Assembly: GCA_002245135.1 (NCBI GenBank) | Contig: NGBS01000584.1 | Span: 186,001-250,000, forward strand | Source: Proteromonas lacertae | Lineage: Eukaryota > Sar > Bigyra > Opalinata > Proteromonadidae | DNA: 64,000 nt | Reading direction: 5' to 3' | In this document: in pieces, positions 1 through 10,861 of the stretch | How the letters are laid out: each line of letters starts with the position of its first letter | How positions within the stretch are numbered: the first letter of the stretch is position 1 | The notes under the pieces: model-generated | Databases searched by the model: none | Seen by the model: only the letters and a program-made list of their open reading frames with translations | What the model was told of the DNA's origin: nothing | Translations under genes and position numbers: made by a program

Positions 1-860
1 ATGATATTGTTATCACAAGAATTATATAAGTATCCTTGTGTTGAAAAAATTAATATTAGGCAGAACAGTGATATTAATTCAAGTGGATGGAAAGCCATAT
101 TTTTAGTTTTTACAATTTCTAAAATCGAATTTGATTTTAATGGAAGTAAAGAATTACTGGTTGACAAAGATATTCCAGAATTCATCCAATACATCACAGA
201 TAAATATAATAGATTAAACCTGAGTTATTTAAAAATTGATGATGTTTTTCTCAAATCATTTTTCTTGTTAAGAGTAAATGAGTTTAGTGAAATTACAAAG
301 TTGGATTTGAGTAGTATAATTGAATGTTATTATATTATTATTATAGATAATAAATTGACATATAAAGGTATAGAAATATTGATAAACATTTTATCATCAT
401 TAAGTCTTGAATATCTTGAATTATCTGGAAATGAAATAGGAAATGAAGGTATGAAAATTTTATCTCCTCATTTGCATTTATTGAAAGATAATAATATTGA
501 AATGAATTGTTCAAGTATACCTGTAAATATAGTATAATGTGAAATAGATATGGGATTGTCTTGCAATGGATTAAAGTATATCATGAATTATGTTAAAGAA
601 AATGATAATATTGAAAAGCTTTTCATTCACAGTATCTTTAATATTATATTATCAATTACATAGGTAATCCAATCGGCAATGATGGATTTAAATTATTATT
701 ATATAAGTTAAATCTATTGATTAATGATTATCCAACATATGAAATGAATTTAGGTTACATTTATCCATTTATAGAAATGATTTGTTCATCATGGACTAAT
801 GAAGAATTGGATTATTATTTGAATTATTGCATAATAAAGAAAGAAAGACACAATGAATGA
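1..860 (+). CDS. Leucine-rich repeat protein, 5' partial, probably a decayed paralogue
   Basis: RNI-type leucine-rich repeats are visible, for example GNEIGNEGMKIL and NPIGNDGFKLL. The gene enters from the left edge, so its start is missing. Inferred introns are 314-346, 515-547 and 632-663; removing them joins repeats such as LDLSNNKLTYKG and keeps the frame to the TGA at 858-860. It is clearly paralogous to the gene at 61932-64000: both share the IHSNPIGN/IHNNPIGN block and a (W)T..EL..YL.YC..KKER block. Compared with that copy it lacks about one repeat near residue 160 and a longer piece after EMNL. It also stops where the paralogue continues for about 200 residues. It may be a pseudogene or a shortened family member. 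LRR surfaces usually bind proteins; no specific partner can be named. Confidence 0.7.
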
Positions 861-1085
861 TATATTTATTCTTAAAAACAAATACCAAAAGAAAAAGAAA
901 ATGGAATAATAATACTCCTTTTACATCAAACATCAGAACAATCACATCAAATAATTTGATTTATTGATTATTCTTCATCAATTTTGATTATATTACCTCT
1001 TATCTCGGGTTATAATTAGTAATATATGTAAAAATGAAATATTATTTATTTATTTTCTTTTCTTTTTCTTTTCTTTTCTATTAAC
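861..1085. other. Gap between convergent LRR and SPS2 genes
   Basis: This is the shared 3' region of two convergent genes. It holds the SPS2 3' UTR, including a purine-rich tract just after the SPS2 stop (as read on the minus strand) and the candidate SECIS hairpin at 940-989. No other coding potential was seen. Confidence 0.5.
940..989 (-). promoter_or_regulatory. Candidate SECIS element in SPS2 3' UTR
   Basis: Read on the minus strand about 100 nt after the SPS2 stop codon. ATGA (978-975) faces TGAT (949-946), as in the SECIS quartet. An AATAAT/ATTATT stem lies above the quartet, and the apical loop contains unpaired AA about 9-10 nt after ATGA. AATCA (989-985) can pair with TGATT (944-940) as the lower helix. 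A SECIS is expected because the gene has an in-frame selenocysteine codon, and the position suits one. The stem is AT-only and the internal loop is lopsided, so this is a candidate only. Confidence 0.35.
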
Positions 1086-2235
1086 TCAAACTTCTAAAAA
1101 CTTCACATCATCTGTTAATCTAGCTGTTCCATCACCAGCAATTACTCCACCAACAATCCATGCTGGACAATGATCAATCTCTTCAATCTCTTTTAAAAAT
1201 CCTTTTGAATCTTCTTCACTCATTGCAATTAGAAGTCCTCCTGACGTTTCAGCTGCTCTTCCTTTCACAAAATTATAACCAGGTGAAATAGCCGCAATCT
1301 AATATAATGAAATTTAATAATAATTACATAAAAATACTTTCAACATATTCTTAACAACAGGCATTGTGTGTATCTCAAATGTTACTTTTTCATTTTGAGT
1401 AGATGCTAGATTATTAGCATGACCAATAATTCCAAATCCAGTGACATCTGTACATGCATGTGAATGATATTTATGCATTAATAACGCACCAGTTCTGTTC
1501 AATCTTGACATACTTTTACATCCTTTTTCATAAGCTTCCATTATTTCTTCTTTTGATATTTTATCACTCACTGTTTCATATTTACCATTATGTGTCCATT
1601 CAAATCCATTTACTATCAATTGCATTCCCAATGGCTTTGTTAATATTAAAACATCGCCTGGAATAGCATAGATTGGCCTTAAGAAATCTACTCCTTCTTT
1701 ACATATACTCGTTGCTACTCCACCAATTAAAGGCCATTGATTCATTGTAGTTTGACCACCTGTTACTGTAGTACCTGCCTCTCTAGCTAAATCATTAAAT
1801 CCACGAATCATTTCAGTTGTTATTACATCTTTTTCTTTATCATCCATATCTACACTTACACCTAATATCATTAACATAGTGTCTATATCCACTACACCCA
1901 TTGCATACATATCTGATAAGACGTTACATGCTGCTATTCTTCCCTGCATATATGGATCATCAACCAGTGGGAAGAAATAATCGGTTGTTGAGATTAAATA
2001 GGTATCTGGTATTTTGGTTTTAACTACACTGCAATCCATACCTGGAGTTTCATTTGGTTTTATGTCATTACCTATATTTGTTAAGTACCCGAGTAATTTG
2101 TTTTGTGCCAACTTACAACCTCATCCCTTCCTCTATTTTGGATATAATAAAAATATATAATACTTTTGTAAATTTGGTTAAATGAAAATCTGATTTTAAA
2201 CCATGATCAACAGGATTCCATTTCCTGCCTTCCAT
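1086..2235 (-). CDS. SPS2: Selenophosphate synthetase 2 (selenoprotein)
   Basis: Exons are 2235-2164, 2132-1338 and 1298-1086, giving 359 residues. The enzyme makes monoselenophosphate from selenide and ATP, the selenium donor for selenocysteine synthesis. The body matches eukaryotic SelD throughout: DDPYMQGRIAACNVLSDMYA, GGQTTMNQWPLIGGVAT, CTDVTGFGIIGHA and AETSGGLLIA. The first exon (residues 1-24) and start of exon 2 restore the glycine-rich active-site loop as KG-U-GCK, where U is an in-frame TGA at 2123-2121. This is the same place as selenocysteine in animal SPS2. The terminator at 1088-1086 is also TGA. The apparent start at 2111 is an internal TTG (Leu) and not the true start. An LRR gene lies upstream on the same strand. 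Confidence is high for the family and for the Sec reading. Confidence 0.93.
2121..2123 (-). other. SPS2: In-frame TGA read as selenocysteine
   Basis: Codon context on the minus strand is AGG AAG GGA TGA GGT TGT AAG, that is R-K-G-U-G-C-K. Animal SPS2 has KGUGCK at this exact site. TGA is a normal terminator elsewhere in the window (this gene's own stop, and 56792-56794), so general code reassignment does not explain it. Confidence 0.88.
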
Positions 2236-2390
2236 TTTCGATTTTTAAAAGCTAATTGTGTAATATATACAAATGCTAACTCAACTAAACTGATAAATAA
2301 ACTATAAACAAAGATAAAAAGAAAGAAATATGTGATTCAAAAATATATTCGTTATTTTACTAAAAAAATAAAAAACAACTTAATTTAAGC

Positions 2391-3724
2391 TTAATTCTCT
2401 TCATCTTTTATATATATAGCCATTCCACTATTAGGATGTATTTGTAGGATTCTTTCTTTTGTTTCTTCAATATCTTTCAATTCATTTCCAAATATCCATA
2501 GATTACTTAAATTCTGACAATTATCTAATTCTTTAATCATATAATCCATTCCTTCATCAGTAATTTCACAATTTGCAATTGATAAAGATTCAAGTTTTGG
2601 TAGATTCTTTATATTTTCACTCAACTCTTTTATTGTTTTATTTCCTATCTTTATATTGGGAATGAATAATCCTCTCAATTTCTCTACATATTTCAAATTC
2701 TTGCTTAATTCAATTATACCTTCATCACCTACAGGATTATCTATATAAATAAATAACATAATATAAATATTTATATACTTTCAATTGATAATATATTTAA
2801 ATTTGGTATATCCTTCAAATGTTGACTTAATGAGATTAAACCTTTATCACCAATCTTGTTATCTGATAAATAAAGTGATTGAAGATTAGAAATATGATGT
2901 AAATTCTCACTAAATTCATACATTCCTTTATCAGTAATTTGATTTAAACCAATTTGAAAATGTTTCAGAATTGGTAAATTTATTAGATTTTCACTTATTG
3001 AAATCATACCATCATCTCCTATCTTATTAGCTATAATAATAATAATAATAATAATAATATAATTATACATGATAAATAGAGTGTTTGTAAATTGTTTATA
3101 TATCCAAATTTCTCACTTAATATGTTTACTCCTCTATCACCAATTTCATTTCCAATTGCAGAGAATACTCTAAGATTTGGTGTATATATTAAACTATTAC
3201 TTAACATTTGCATCCCTTTATCTGTTATTTTATTATCACCTATATCTAATAACAATAAATTCTCCTGATTGTATAATTTGTTGCAAAATTGTTCAAAACC
3301 AATATCATGAATGTCATTATCATTTATGTGGATTTGTTTTATTTGTTTCAATGTTGGTAACATATCACTGAGATATTCTAAACCAAAATCACCTATTTCT
3401 TTTTTTCTAAGGTTTAATATTCCTCCTTTCATTTGTTCATTTGCCATAGATGCTTTTTCTTCAATCATTGTTCCTATATTATAATGAACATACCAATACG
3501 TAAATTTGGTGGTAAAGGATGATAAATATTATAGTATGCTTCTCTTGGAATAGCTTTCATTGGATTTATATCAATATGAATTGGAGCTGGACCTTCTACA
3601 TAGGATCCTATACTTCTAAACTGAAATACACTGTCTATATGATTATATAAATAATATTACTTATTAAAAATCTATTATTATTTCTGGTAATGGGTAAAGT
3701 TTTAGAAAATACTCTATTTAGCAT
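2391..3724 (-). CDS. LRR protein with mitochondrial-type N-terminal leader
   Basis: Exons are 3724-3661, 3634-3500, 3473-3069, 3030-2779 and 2740-2391, giving about 401 residues. The second intron could use a donor 6 nt further in without changing frame. The first ~25 residues (MLNRVFSKTLPITRNNNRF) are basic, hydroxylated and without acidic residues, like a mitochondrial targeting peptide. A well-formed non-LRR stretch follows: GSYVEGPAPIHIDINP, then REAYYNIYHPLPPNLR. From about residue 75 to the end are RNI-type repeats with the core NxIGDxGxxxLSxxL, at least eight copies. The repeats resemble the LRR genes at both window ends, but the leader is unique to this gene. Mitochondrial location is an inference; the molecular role is unknown. 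Confidence 0.75.
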
Positions 3725-3842
3725 GAGAAATCAAAGAAAATTTAAAAATAGAATTTTTTGAATAACCTGTTTTATTAATTTTCAAACACCAAAAATATTA
3801 AAAACTATCAAAAAATAAAAAATAGTAATTTATATTCAAATA

Positions 3843-6800
3843 TTACAGTGATTCTAAATCATCATAACTAGGTTCTCTTTCTTTAAGTGTAAATTTTTCA
3901 TTCTCATAACTCTCTTTACTATTACCAATATCTATTGGTACATTTGTTATATCAATAAATCCTTCATTCTCCACCAATCGAATTGGTTCATTTTCTCTAT
4001 CAGGAAAATTATCTTTATTACTGCCATTATAAAGTGTAATACTAGAGTTGTTATTTGAAGTAATAATATCCTGTACAAATGGAATAGAGGTAGATAGAGG
4101 TAAAGAAGGTGGTGGTGTAGGTAATTCTTCCAACGGAGCAGCAGGTAATAAATGACAAATTGGCAAGCTATTTTCAATGAAATAGGCTAACATATTCCAA
4201 AATAGTGCAGGTCTGGTAGTAATAAATTGATGTTTAGTAAAATCAACATCTCTATTAAAATCTATAGATCTTTGAATTTCTTTCAACAATATCCAAGGTG
4301 ATAAGTATTCAGTCCATAATTCATCCGTTTCACTATTATACAATGTACTAAAATCAGCAGCTATTCTAATTCTTGCTACAAATCTCACAGGCTTGTCTGG
4401 AGGCTTGATCCCTTTAATTGGAATATTAAAGCATTTATTACATTGTGTTGTATAATCATTAATAGAAACATACCATCCTTGTTTAATTTCATCATCCTGA
4501 ATTAACATATTACAATACGGACATGAATCTAATGATTTATTGATCTTTAAGCCAGGAAATATTTTATTCAAAGATGTGATTTGGTATTGAGTTAATAAAT
4601 GTTTAGTCCAAATATTGAAATAAGATGTTTCTGATGTGTTTGATGATTTTGATCTTAATGAGATCCATGAATCTAATAAATTCTCATTTTTCTTCTTTTT
4701 TGCTTCACTGGCTTTTATTCTTTGAGTAAAAGCTTCTAAAGAGAAGTTTTCATCGTTATTGAAAGCTTTAATTATATGATTATAGAGCGAAGAATCAGGA
4801 GTATATCCATAATCACCCATTAATTCAATAATTAACAAAGCAAATTGAACATTCTTCATTTTACCAGCTGAAATAATTAAAGTTCTGAATATAATTTCTG
4901 TTGGGATTATATTACGTTTTTTCATTGATCTTAATACTAAATAACACATTTCTAATGCAGGAATATTATTGACACTATCTATTACATTATTATTACTATT
5001 ATTATTAAACGAAGAAGAAGAAGACGAGGAGGTAGTTGAAAGTGAAGATGAGGAAGTTGAATTGATTAGTTTATTCCTTTTAGGAAATATTTCATTTAGA
5101 TATTTATTACCTGCTGTTATTTTATCAAAATTATTAATATTTAAATTCTTTTTTAGATTTTCTGAAGTACAAACAACGATAAACCATAATGTATAAATAC
5201 ACTGTTCATATGTATAATTCACAATAGATGCATATTTGGCTTTATTCTCTAACAATGAATTTCTTCTAACTCTCGTTTCAACTGGTAATAAATGATATCT
5301 TGGTGGTAAAATATATTCATCATTCATTATAGGAAAATGATCATATTTCCATTTCTTATTTCTAAACGGACATTTTGGTAAATCACTTGCATCAATTGAT
5401 GGAATAACAATTACTTTATTCACAAAACCTGATGTTGTCATCATTCCTAAATGTGTTTTTAGTGGTTGTCCAAAATGAGGTTTTCTGATCTTGTTGCTTG
5501 ATTCGATCGTTTAATATTGTAACTGTATAATGTGTTCCATTTGTTTTTATATAAGTATCAATAAATGATAATAGAAATTGAGTTTCTAAGAAATGTGTAA
5601 CAAATTCTTTTTGATGTGGTGTTGAGTTGTTGATGAATATTTCATTGTTAAAATGATTCTATTTATATTCATAAATATAATAATAATTATTATATACTCT
5701 TATATTTAACGAAGTTTCTTCCTTAGATATACACATTTCATATGGTTTCATCAATCGTGCAATAAAATTCAAAAATGCATTTCTAAAAGTTTGCCAACTA
5801 TCTATATATATAATATATAAAATAAATATTGAATATTGAATATACAATATCTCTTTTCTCTTTCATTTGTTTTACCTAACATTGGAAATATATCAGTATA
5901 ATAATTATCACCTCTTTCTCTATATATATCATCATATATTTTAATATCATTCATCAATTGATTCAGTGTAGAAGGCGCTGGTTGTGGTAATATATTTATA
6001 TCCGTTGGATAGATCAGTTTACCCGTATCTATATTATAACATATTGTATTTTCACCTATTGGCACTTTTACATTGGGTTTATCAACTGGTAAACCAAGTA
6101 AGAATGGAATTGGAGCTTCTAGCACTCCATACATTATTTCAGGGATTATAGGAATATATACATGAAGCCATTTAAAGGGATATAATATATTTCGCAATAT
6201 TTCACATGTTGTTGATAATAAATATGAATTTGTTGATATAATAATTGTTTGTTTTTCTAATAATAAACCTATAAATAGTTTAACTATTACTTCCACTCCT
6301 AATGCTTCTATTACTTCATAAAATGGTAAATCAGTGAATATAAATGGTTCTTTATTTGGTGATCTAATAAACTCTAATGTATAGTGTGATAGTATATATT
6401 GATATGAACAAAATCCTTTTGGTGGTGATGGAAATTCGAATATAAAGTTGGATAAATATCTTTCTATGGGATATTCTAAATCAGATAATGATAGACTATA
6501 TAATAACAACAGATAATCTTTGAATTTTGTTGGAAATACATATTTTGAGATTAAACATAAACATTTTGGAATGTATAGATCTGATAGATTTATAGCAAAT
6601 CTTGTTGTTATTTCTTCTATTGAAAAATCAATCCCATAGGTTAATTGACATAATTTTGTTACTAGTTCTTCTGTTGCTTTTTCATATATTGTTAAACAGT
6701 ATCCATATAATTGTTTACCATCATCTCTTGTGGTTACAAACATGAAAAAGCTTGGGACTGAGGTTGAATGTGATAATTTAAGTGAATGAGGCATACAGAA

Positions 6801-7057
6801 ATTCAATACACCTATTTTGATATGTTATAAACTAATACCATTAGCAAATGTTGGATCAATATCTTCTTTAGGGAGTGTATCAAGAATTTTGGGTGCAAAT
6901 CTATTTGTATTAAAAAATATACATTATAAATGAGAATATACTTATTTTTAAGAAATTCTAACTTATTAATTGGCTTTATAATACAAGTTTCATCAACTGG
7001 TTCTTCTAGTCCAACAAGAAAATACATTTCAATCAGTCTCTTCCATGTTTTGTCCAT
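3843..7057 (-). CDS. DENN-domain Rab GEF, DENND4-like
   Basis: Exons are 7057-6942, 6900-6839, 6811-5846, 5801-5698, 5658-5524 and 5489-3843 (1009 residues). The N-terminal half is a tripartite DENN module. The uDENN part has FMFVTTRDDGKQLYGYCLT. The cDENN core runs through PPKGFCSYQYILS and LEKQTIIISTNSYLLST to LHVYIPIIPEIMYGVLEAPI and PFLLGLP. The dDENN end is HFLETQFLLSFI. After it comes a PPR-like helical stretch (near MKKRNIIPTEIIFRTLI and GYTPDSSLYNHII). A paired CxxC motif follows (CPYCNMLIQDDEIKQGW ... CNKCF). This order of DENN, PPR-like and CxxC parts is that of animal DENND4 proteins, GEFs for Rab10-type GTPases in membrane traffic. The fifth intron (5523-5490) has a GTTACA donor and AAG acceptor; a frameshift is the alternative. 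An AAG acceptor also occurs at 61322. Confidence 0.85.
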
Positions 7058-7339
7058 ATGACTTTTATAATGAAAAAACTATTTCGTTTAGCTTCCAAAA
7101 AGAGAAAAATAACTTCGTTTGTGATTTGGATATTCAAGCTTTTTCTTATTCAAATCTAATGTTTGTGAAATAGGTGTAGTGAAAATTTTGGCAGAGATTG
7201 TTTCACCAAAAGATTATATATCTTCTTTTTTTGTAGGTATATATCCTCCTATATATTCTGTTATTTTTATTTGTTTTATTTTTGCTTGGCATATTCTGAT
7301 TTTTCCATATTGCTTTACTTATTTTTTGAAATAGAATTA
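7058..7339. promoter_or_regulatory. Divergent promoter region, DENND4-like / OSBP
   Basis: AT-rich spacer between head-to-head genes. It carries CAAGCTTTTT at 7135-7144, a motif seen upstream of several other genes here. No coding signal was found. Confidence 0.4.
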
Positions 7340-8848
7340 ATGTCAACTGAAGAAAAACCAAAGATCGATCCTTTATGTATAGAAGGTATGCAATATTAAA
7401 TATTATAAAATCTATCTTTTATAGATCCTCCAGATAGAAGAGGTAAAGAAGAAGTTGGTGAAGACTATGTTCAACCTAGTTTGTTCATGCATATATTAAA
7501 GTCACTAATGCCTGGTATATGATGTTATTTATTGTATTTAGGTCAAGATTTAACACGTGTATTAATTCCAGTGTTTTTCTTGGAACCAAGATCTTTATTA
7601 GAAAGATTTGCTGATGTTATGATGCACATTGATTTAATCGAAGATCCAAAGTAAAATTTTGGTGATTATATTTTATAATAGATTAATGGCAGGAAATGAG
7701 GAAGAAAGATTCTTATGTTTCTTAAAATGGTACTTATCAGGTTGGCATTACAAGACAAAGGGATGCAAAAAGCCATATAATCCAATACTTGGTGAAACAT
7801 TTGCCTGTTATTATGATACTGGCAAGGCAAGATATCATTATTTAGCTGAACAGGTCGGTCATCACCCTCCAGTCAGTGCTCTTTACTTTGAGAGTGAAGA
7901 TTGTCAAATGGTTGCCAATGGTCAGATCTGGACCAAGTCATCATTCACAGGTAACTCTGCTAAGAGTATAATTGATGGATTCGTAAAGTTAGAATTATTT
8001 AAAAACGGTGATAAATACTATTTCACTTTCCCATCATTTGCTGCTACTGGTTTATTCATTGGTACATTAACAATGCAATTATGTGAGAAATCAGAAGTAA
8101 AATGTATGAATACAGGTTTAGAAGCACAAATTACTTGGTATTTGAAGCCAATGATATATGGTGAATATAACTGTGTGGAATGTGTAGTAAAGAACAAAGA
8201 AGGAGTTCAAATCTACAAAATCAAAGGTCATTGGGATAAAGAATTCGAAATTACAGATTTAAGAACCAAAAAGACAGAACCATTTTTGAAGATTGAAGGT
8301 AGAGAAGTATTGCCAAAATACTGTTTAAGAGATGAGTTACAAGGACCATTCGAATCTAGAAGATTGTGGAGTAATGTGACAAAATACATTCGAGTTAAAC
8401 CCAAGCCAGATTGGGATAATGTTCAAATCGAAAAAACTGCTATAGAAGAAGATCAAAGAAAATTACCATCACAACAAGATAAAAAGAGTGGAAAATATAA
8501 GCCATGGACAAGAAAGTTATTCCATTTAGAACAAGATCCAGATTTAGATGAAGAAGTATGGATGTTTAATGAACCATACACTAAAGATCACGTTCCACAT
8601 GTATTGATTTTATTGTTTATTTTGTATAATAGAGAGATTTAGTTACTGTTTCAAGAGATTCTACTCTTCTTGATGAAAGAATCGACAAAGAAAAGTTTAT
8701 ACCAACAAAAGAGATAGTTAGAAGTATGAATATAAATTGTTAATTATAATTAATAGAATGCGAAGCAGGTGAAATTAAAATCACTCCAGATTCTGTAGAA
8801 TTACCAGAAGAGTTGAAAGTTAATATTGTAAAACCATATCCAAAATAA
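7340..8848 (+). CDS. Oxysterol-binding protein-related protein (short form)
   Basis: Exons are 7340-7385, 7425-7514, 7542-7650, 7682-8600, 8633-8723 and 8757-8848 (448 residues). The lipid-binding ORD signature [11 protein letters not shown] lies near residue 137, with [12 protein letters not shown] just before it. The lid region is [20 protein letters not shown] and the closing part has FNEPYTKDH. There is no PH domain, ankyrin repeat or obvious FFAT motif, so this is the minimal ORD form, like yeast Osh6/7. The family moves sterols or phosphatidylserine against PI4P at membrane contact sites. The start follows an A-rich 5' leader and the exon sum is in frame. Confidence 0.93.
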
Positions 8849-8946
8849 ATATTAATTATTGATATCAATTATATACTTATTATAACATATTATCAATTGT
8901 TTTTTTTTGTGTTCCAAAAACAACATCAAGCTTTTGATTTGAGATT

Positions 8947-10679
8947 ATGAAATCTGTTATTATTTGTTTGATTCTCGTAGGTTTTTGTAGCTGTGCTACA
9001 ACTTATTTGAAACTGGGAGCTATTTTCCAAGATAATATGGTTTTACAAGTATATTTTCTCAATTAGTAAAATATAGAAAGAACCATATAGAGCACAGCTT
9101 TGGGGATATGCTAAACCACACTCTTATGTTTATGCTAGATTAGAAGGTGCTGATTATAGAGGAAGATCTGATGCTAATGGGTATATTTCATTAAATAATA
9201 CTTAGATTCTGGGTTATTACAATGGACCCACATAAACAAAACGATAGAGCTTATTCAATTCATATTAATTCAGGAGATGAATTAATTATTTTGAACAATG
9301 TATTGTTTGGAGATGTATGGATTTGTGCAGGACAATCTAACATGGAAATGAATATTGAAGTAGCTTATAACAAAACAAAGACATTTGAAGAAGGTGATGA
9401 CTATCAAACCTATCGATTAATGAGAATCATGTCAATCAAAAGAAAATGGTCTGATAAAGAAGAAAAAGATTTCCAACCAGAAGATATTCAATTACCATGG
9501 CAATATCCAACATCACAAGCTTTAGGAAAAGGTAGAACAGATGGATTTTCTTACTTTTCAGCAACATGTTTTCACTTTGGTAATTCATTATACCATCGTA
9601 CTTATGTGCCAATTGGATTAATATCTCTTTCATTTAGTTCAAGTACAATTGAAAGTTGGGTATCTCAAGATATATTCCCACTTGTATATTATTTAATTTT
9701 TATTTGTGTGTAGTGTAAAAATCCATACTTTCCTTCCAAAGTTCCATTTGAAAAACCATCAAGATTATACAATGCAATGATTAATCCTTTGATTCACACT
9801 ACAATAAAAGGAATGGTTTGGTATCAAGGTGAAAGCAATTATGCAAATCCAGGTGATTATAAAACAAATGATGGTTATGCTTGTTTCTTCCCCAAAATGA
9901 TTGAAGATTATAGAACAAAATTCTCAAAGAATTCAAACACTAATCCAAAATTCCCATTCGGATTTGTTCAATTAGCTGGATATTGTGATTCAAAGAATCA
10001 TACCTGTGATGGAAGAAATGAAAATATTGGTGATATTAGATATGCACAAACAGCTGATTATGGTTTTGCACCAAACCCAGCTATGCAAAATACATTCATG
10101 GCTGAAGCGTATATAACTAAATTTAATATTATCCTATTAATAATAGAATGGATTTACCTGATCCACTTGATACTGAACCAAAGTTTGGAGATTTACACCC
10201 AAGAAGTAAATTAGATGTTGGTATAAGATTAGCAAATGGAGCATTAAAATTTGTATTATTATATTCATTATATTTAATAGGCTTACAATGTAGATTGGGT
10301 TTCTTACACTGGTCCAGTGTTTGATTCTTGTGCAATTAGTGGTAAAGAACTACATATTCAATTTAATAAAGAATTATTAGGAAATGATGCAGTTAATGTT
10401 AAGAATGAAAGAGGTGTTGAAGTATATAGTAATAATAATTGGTTATCTGTTCCAATCATCAATCATTCTCAAACCAATATTACAATCAGCCTAGAAAATG
10501 CACCCAATCCAAGTATGGTAAGATATGCTTGGGCTAATAATCCATGTTGTCCTTTAGCATATCAATTTGAAAAACCTGTAAGATGTCCAAATTATCAATG
10601 TGCTCTTTACACTCAGAATGGAAATTTACCTACACCTCCATTCTTATCAAGTATTGTTAATGGAAGATGCTCAAATTAA
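8947..10679 (+). CDS. SIAE: Secreted sialate O-acetylesterase
   Basis: Exons are 8947-9048, 9077-9180, 9206-9683, 9714-10108, 10147-10252 and 10281-10679 (527 residues). A cleavable signal peptide is clear (MKSVIICLILVGFCSC). The nucleophile motif is AGQSNMEM near residue 112, and the second catalytic block is LHPRSKLDVGIRLA, matching the Asp-x-x-His part of SGNH hydrolases. KGMVWYQGESNY is another family hallmark. The enzyme removes O-acetyl groups from sialic acids in the lysosome or outside the cell. In a protist it could act on food-derived glycans. CAAGCTTTT at 8927-8935 sits just upstream of the ATG. Confidence 0.92.
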
Positions 10680-10861
10680 TTAATCAATTGTTAAATTAGA
10701 AACATTGATTGTAATATCTTGTTTTTATTGGGTGATCATATGCTATTACATTTATAAATTTAAAAAAATATATGAATGTCATCATTAAAAAAGAATAGAA
10801 AATTTACACCCTTTCGATTTGATCAGATCTGATCCAGTAATATAAAAAATCTATTTTTTGA

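Noticed and set aside
2111-2111. Start of SPS2 at an internal TTG after the TGA
   Set aside because: It would discard the catalytic loop, and the upstream ATG exon matches the SPS2 N-terminus.
4969-5196. Plus-strand frame rich in Glu and Asp
   Set aside because: It is the antisense of the Ser/Asn-rich linker of the DENND4-like gene.
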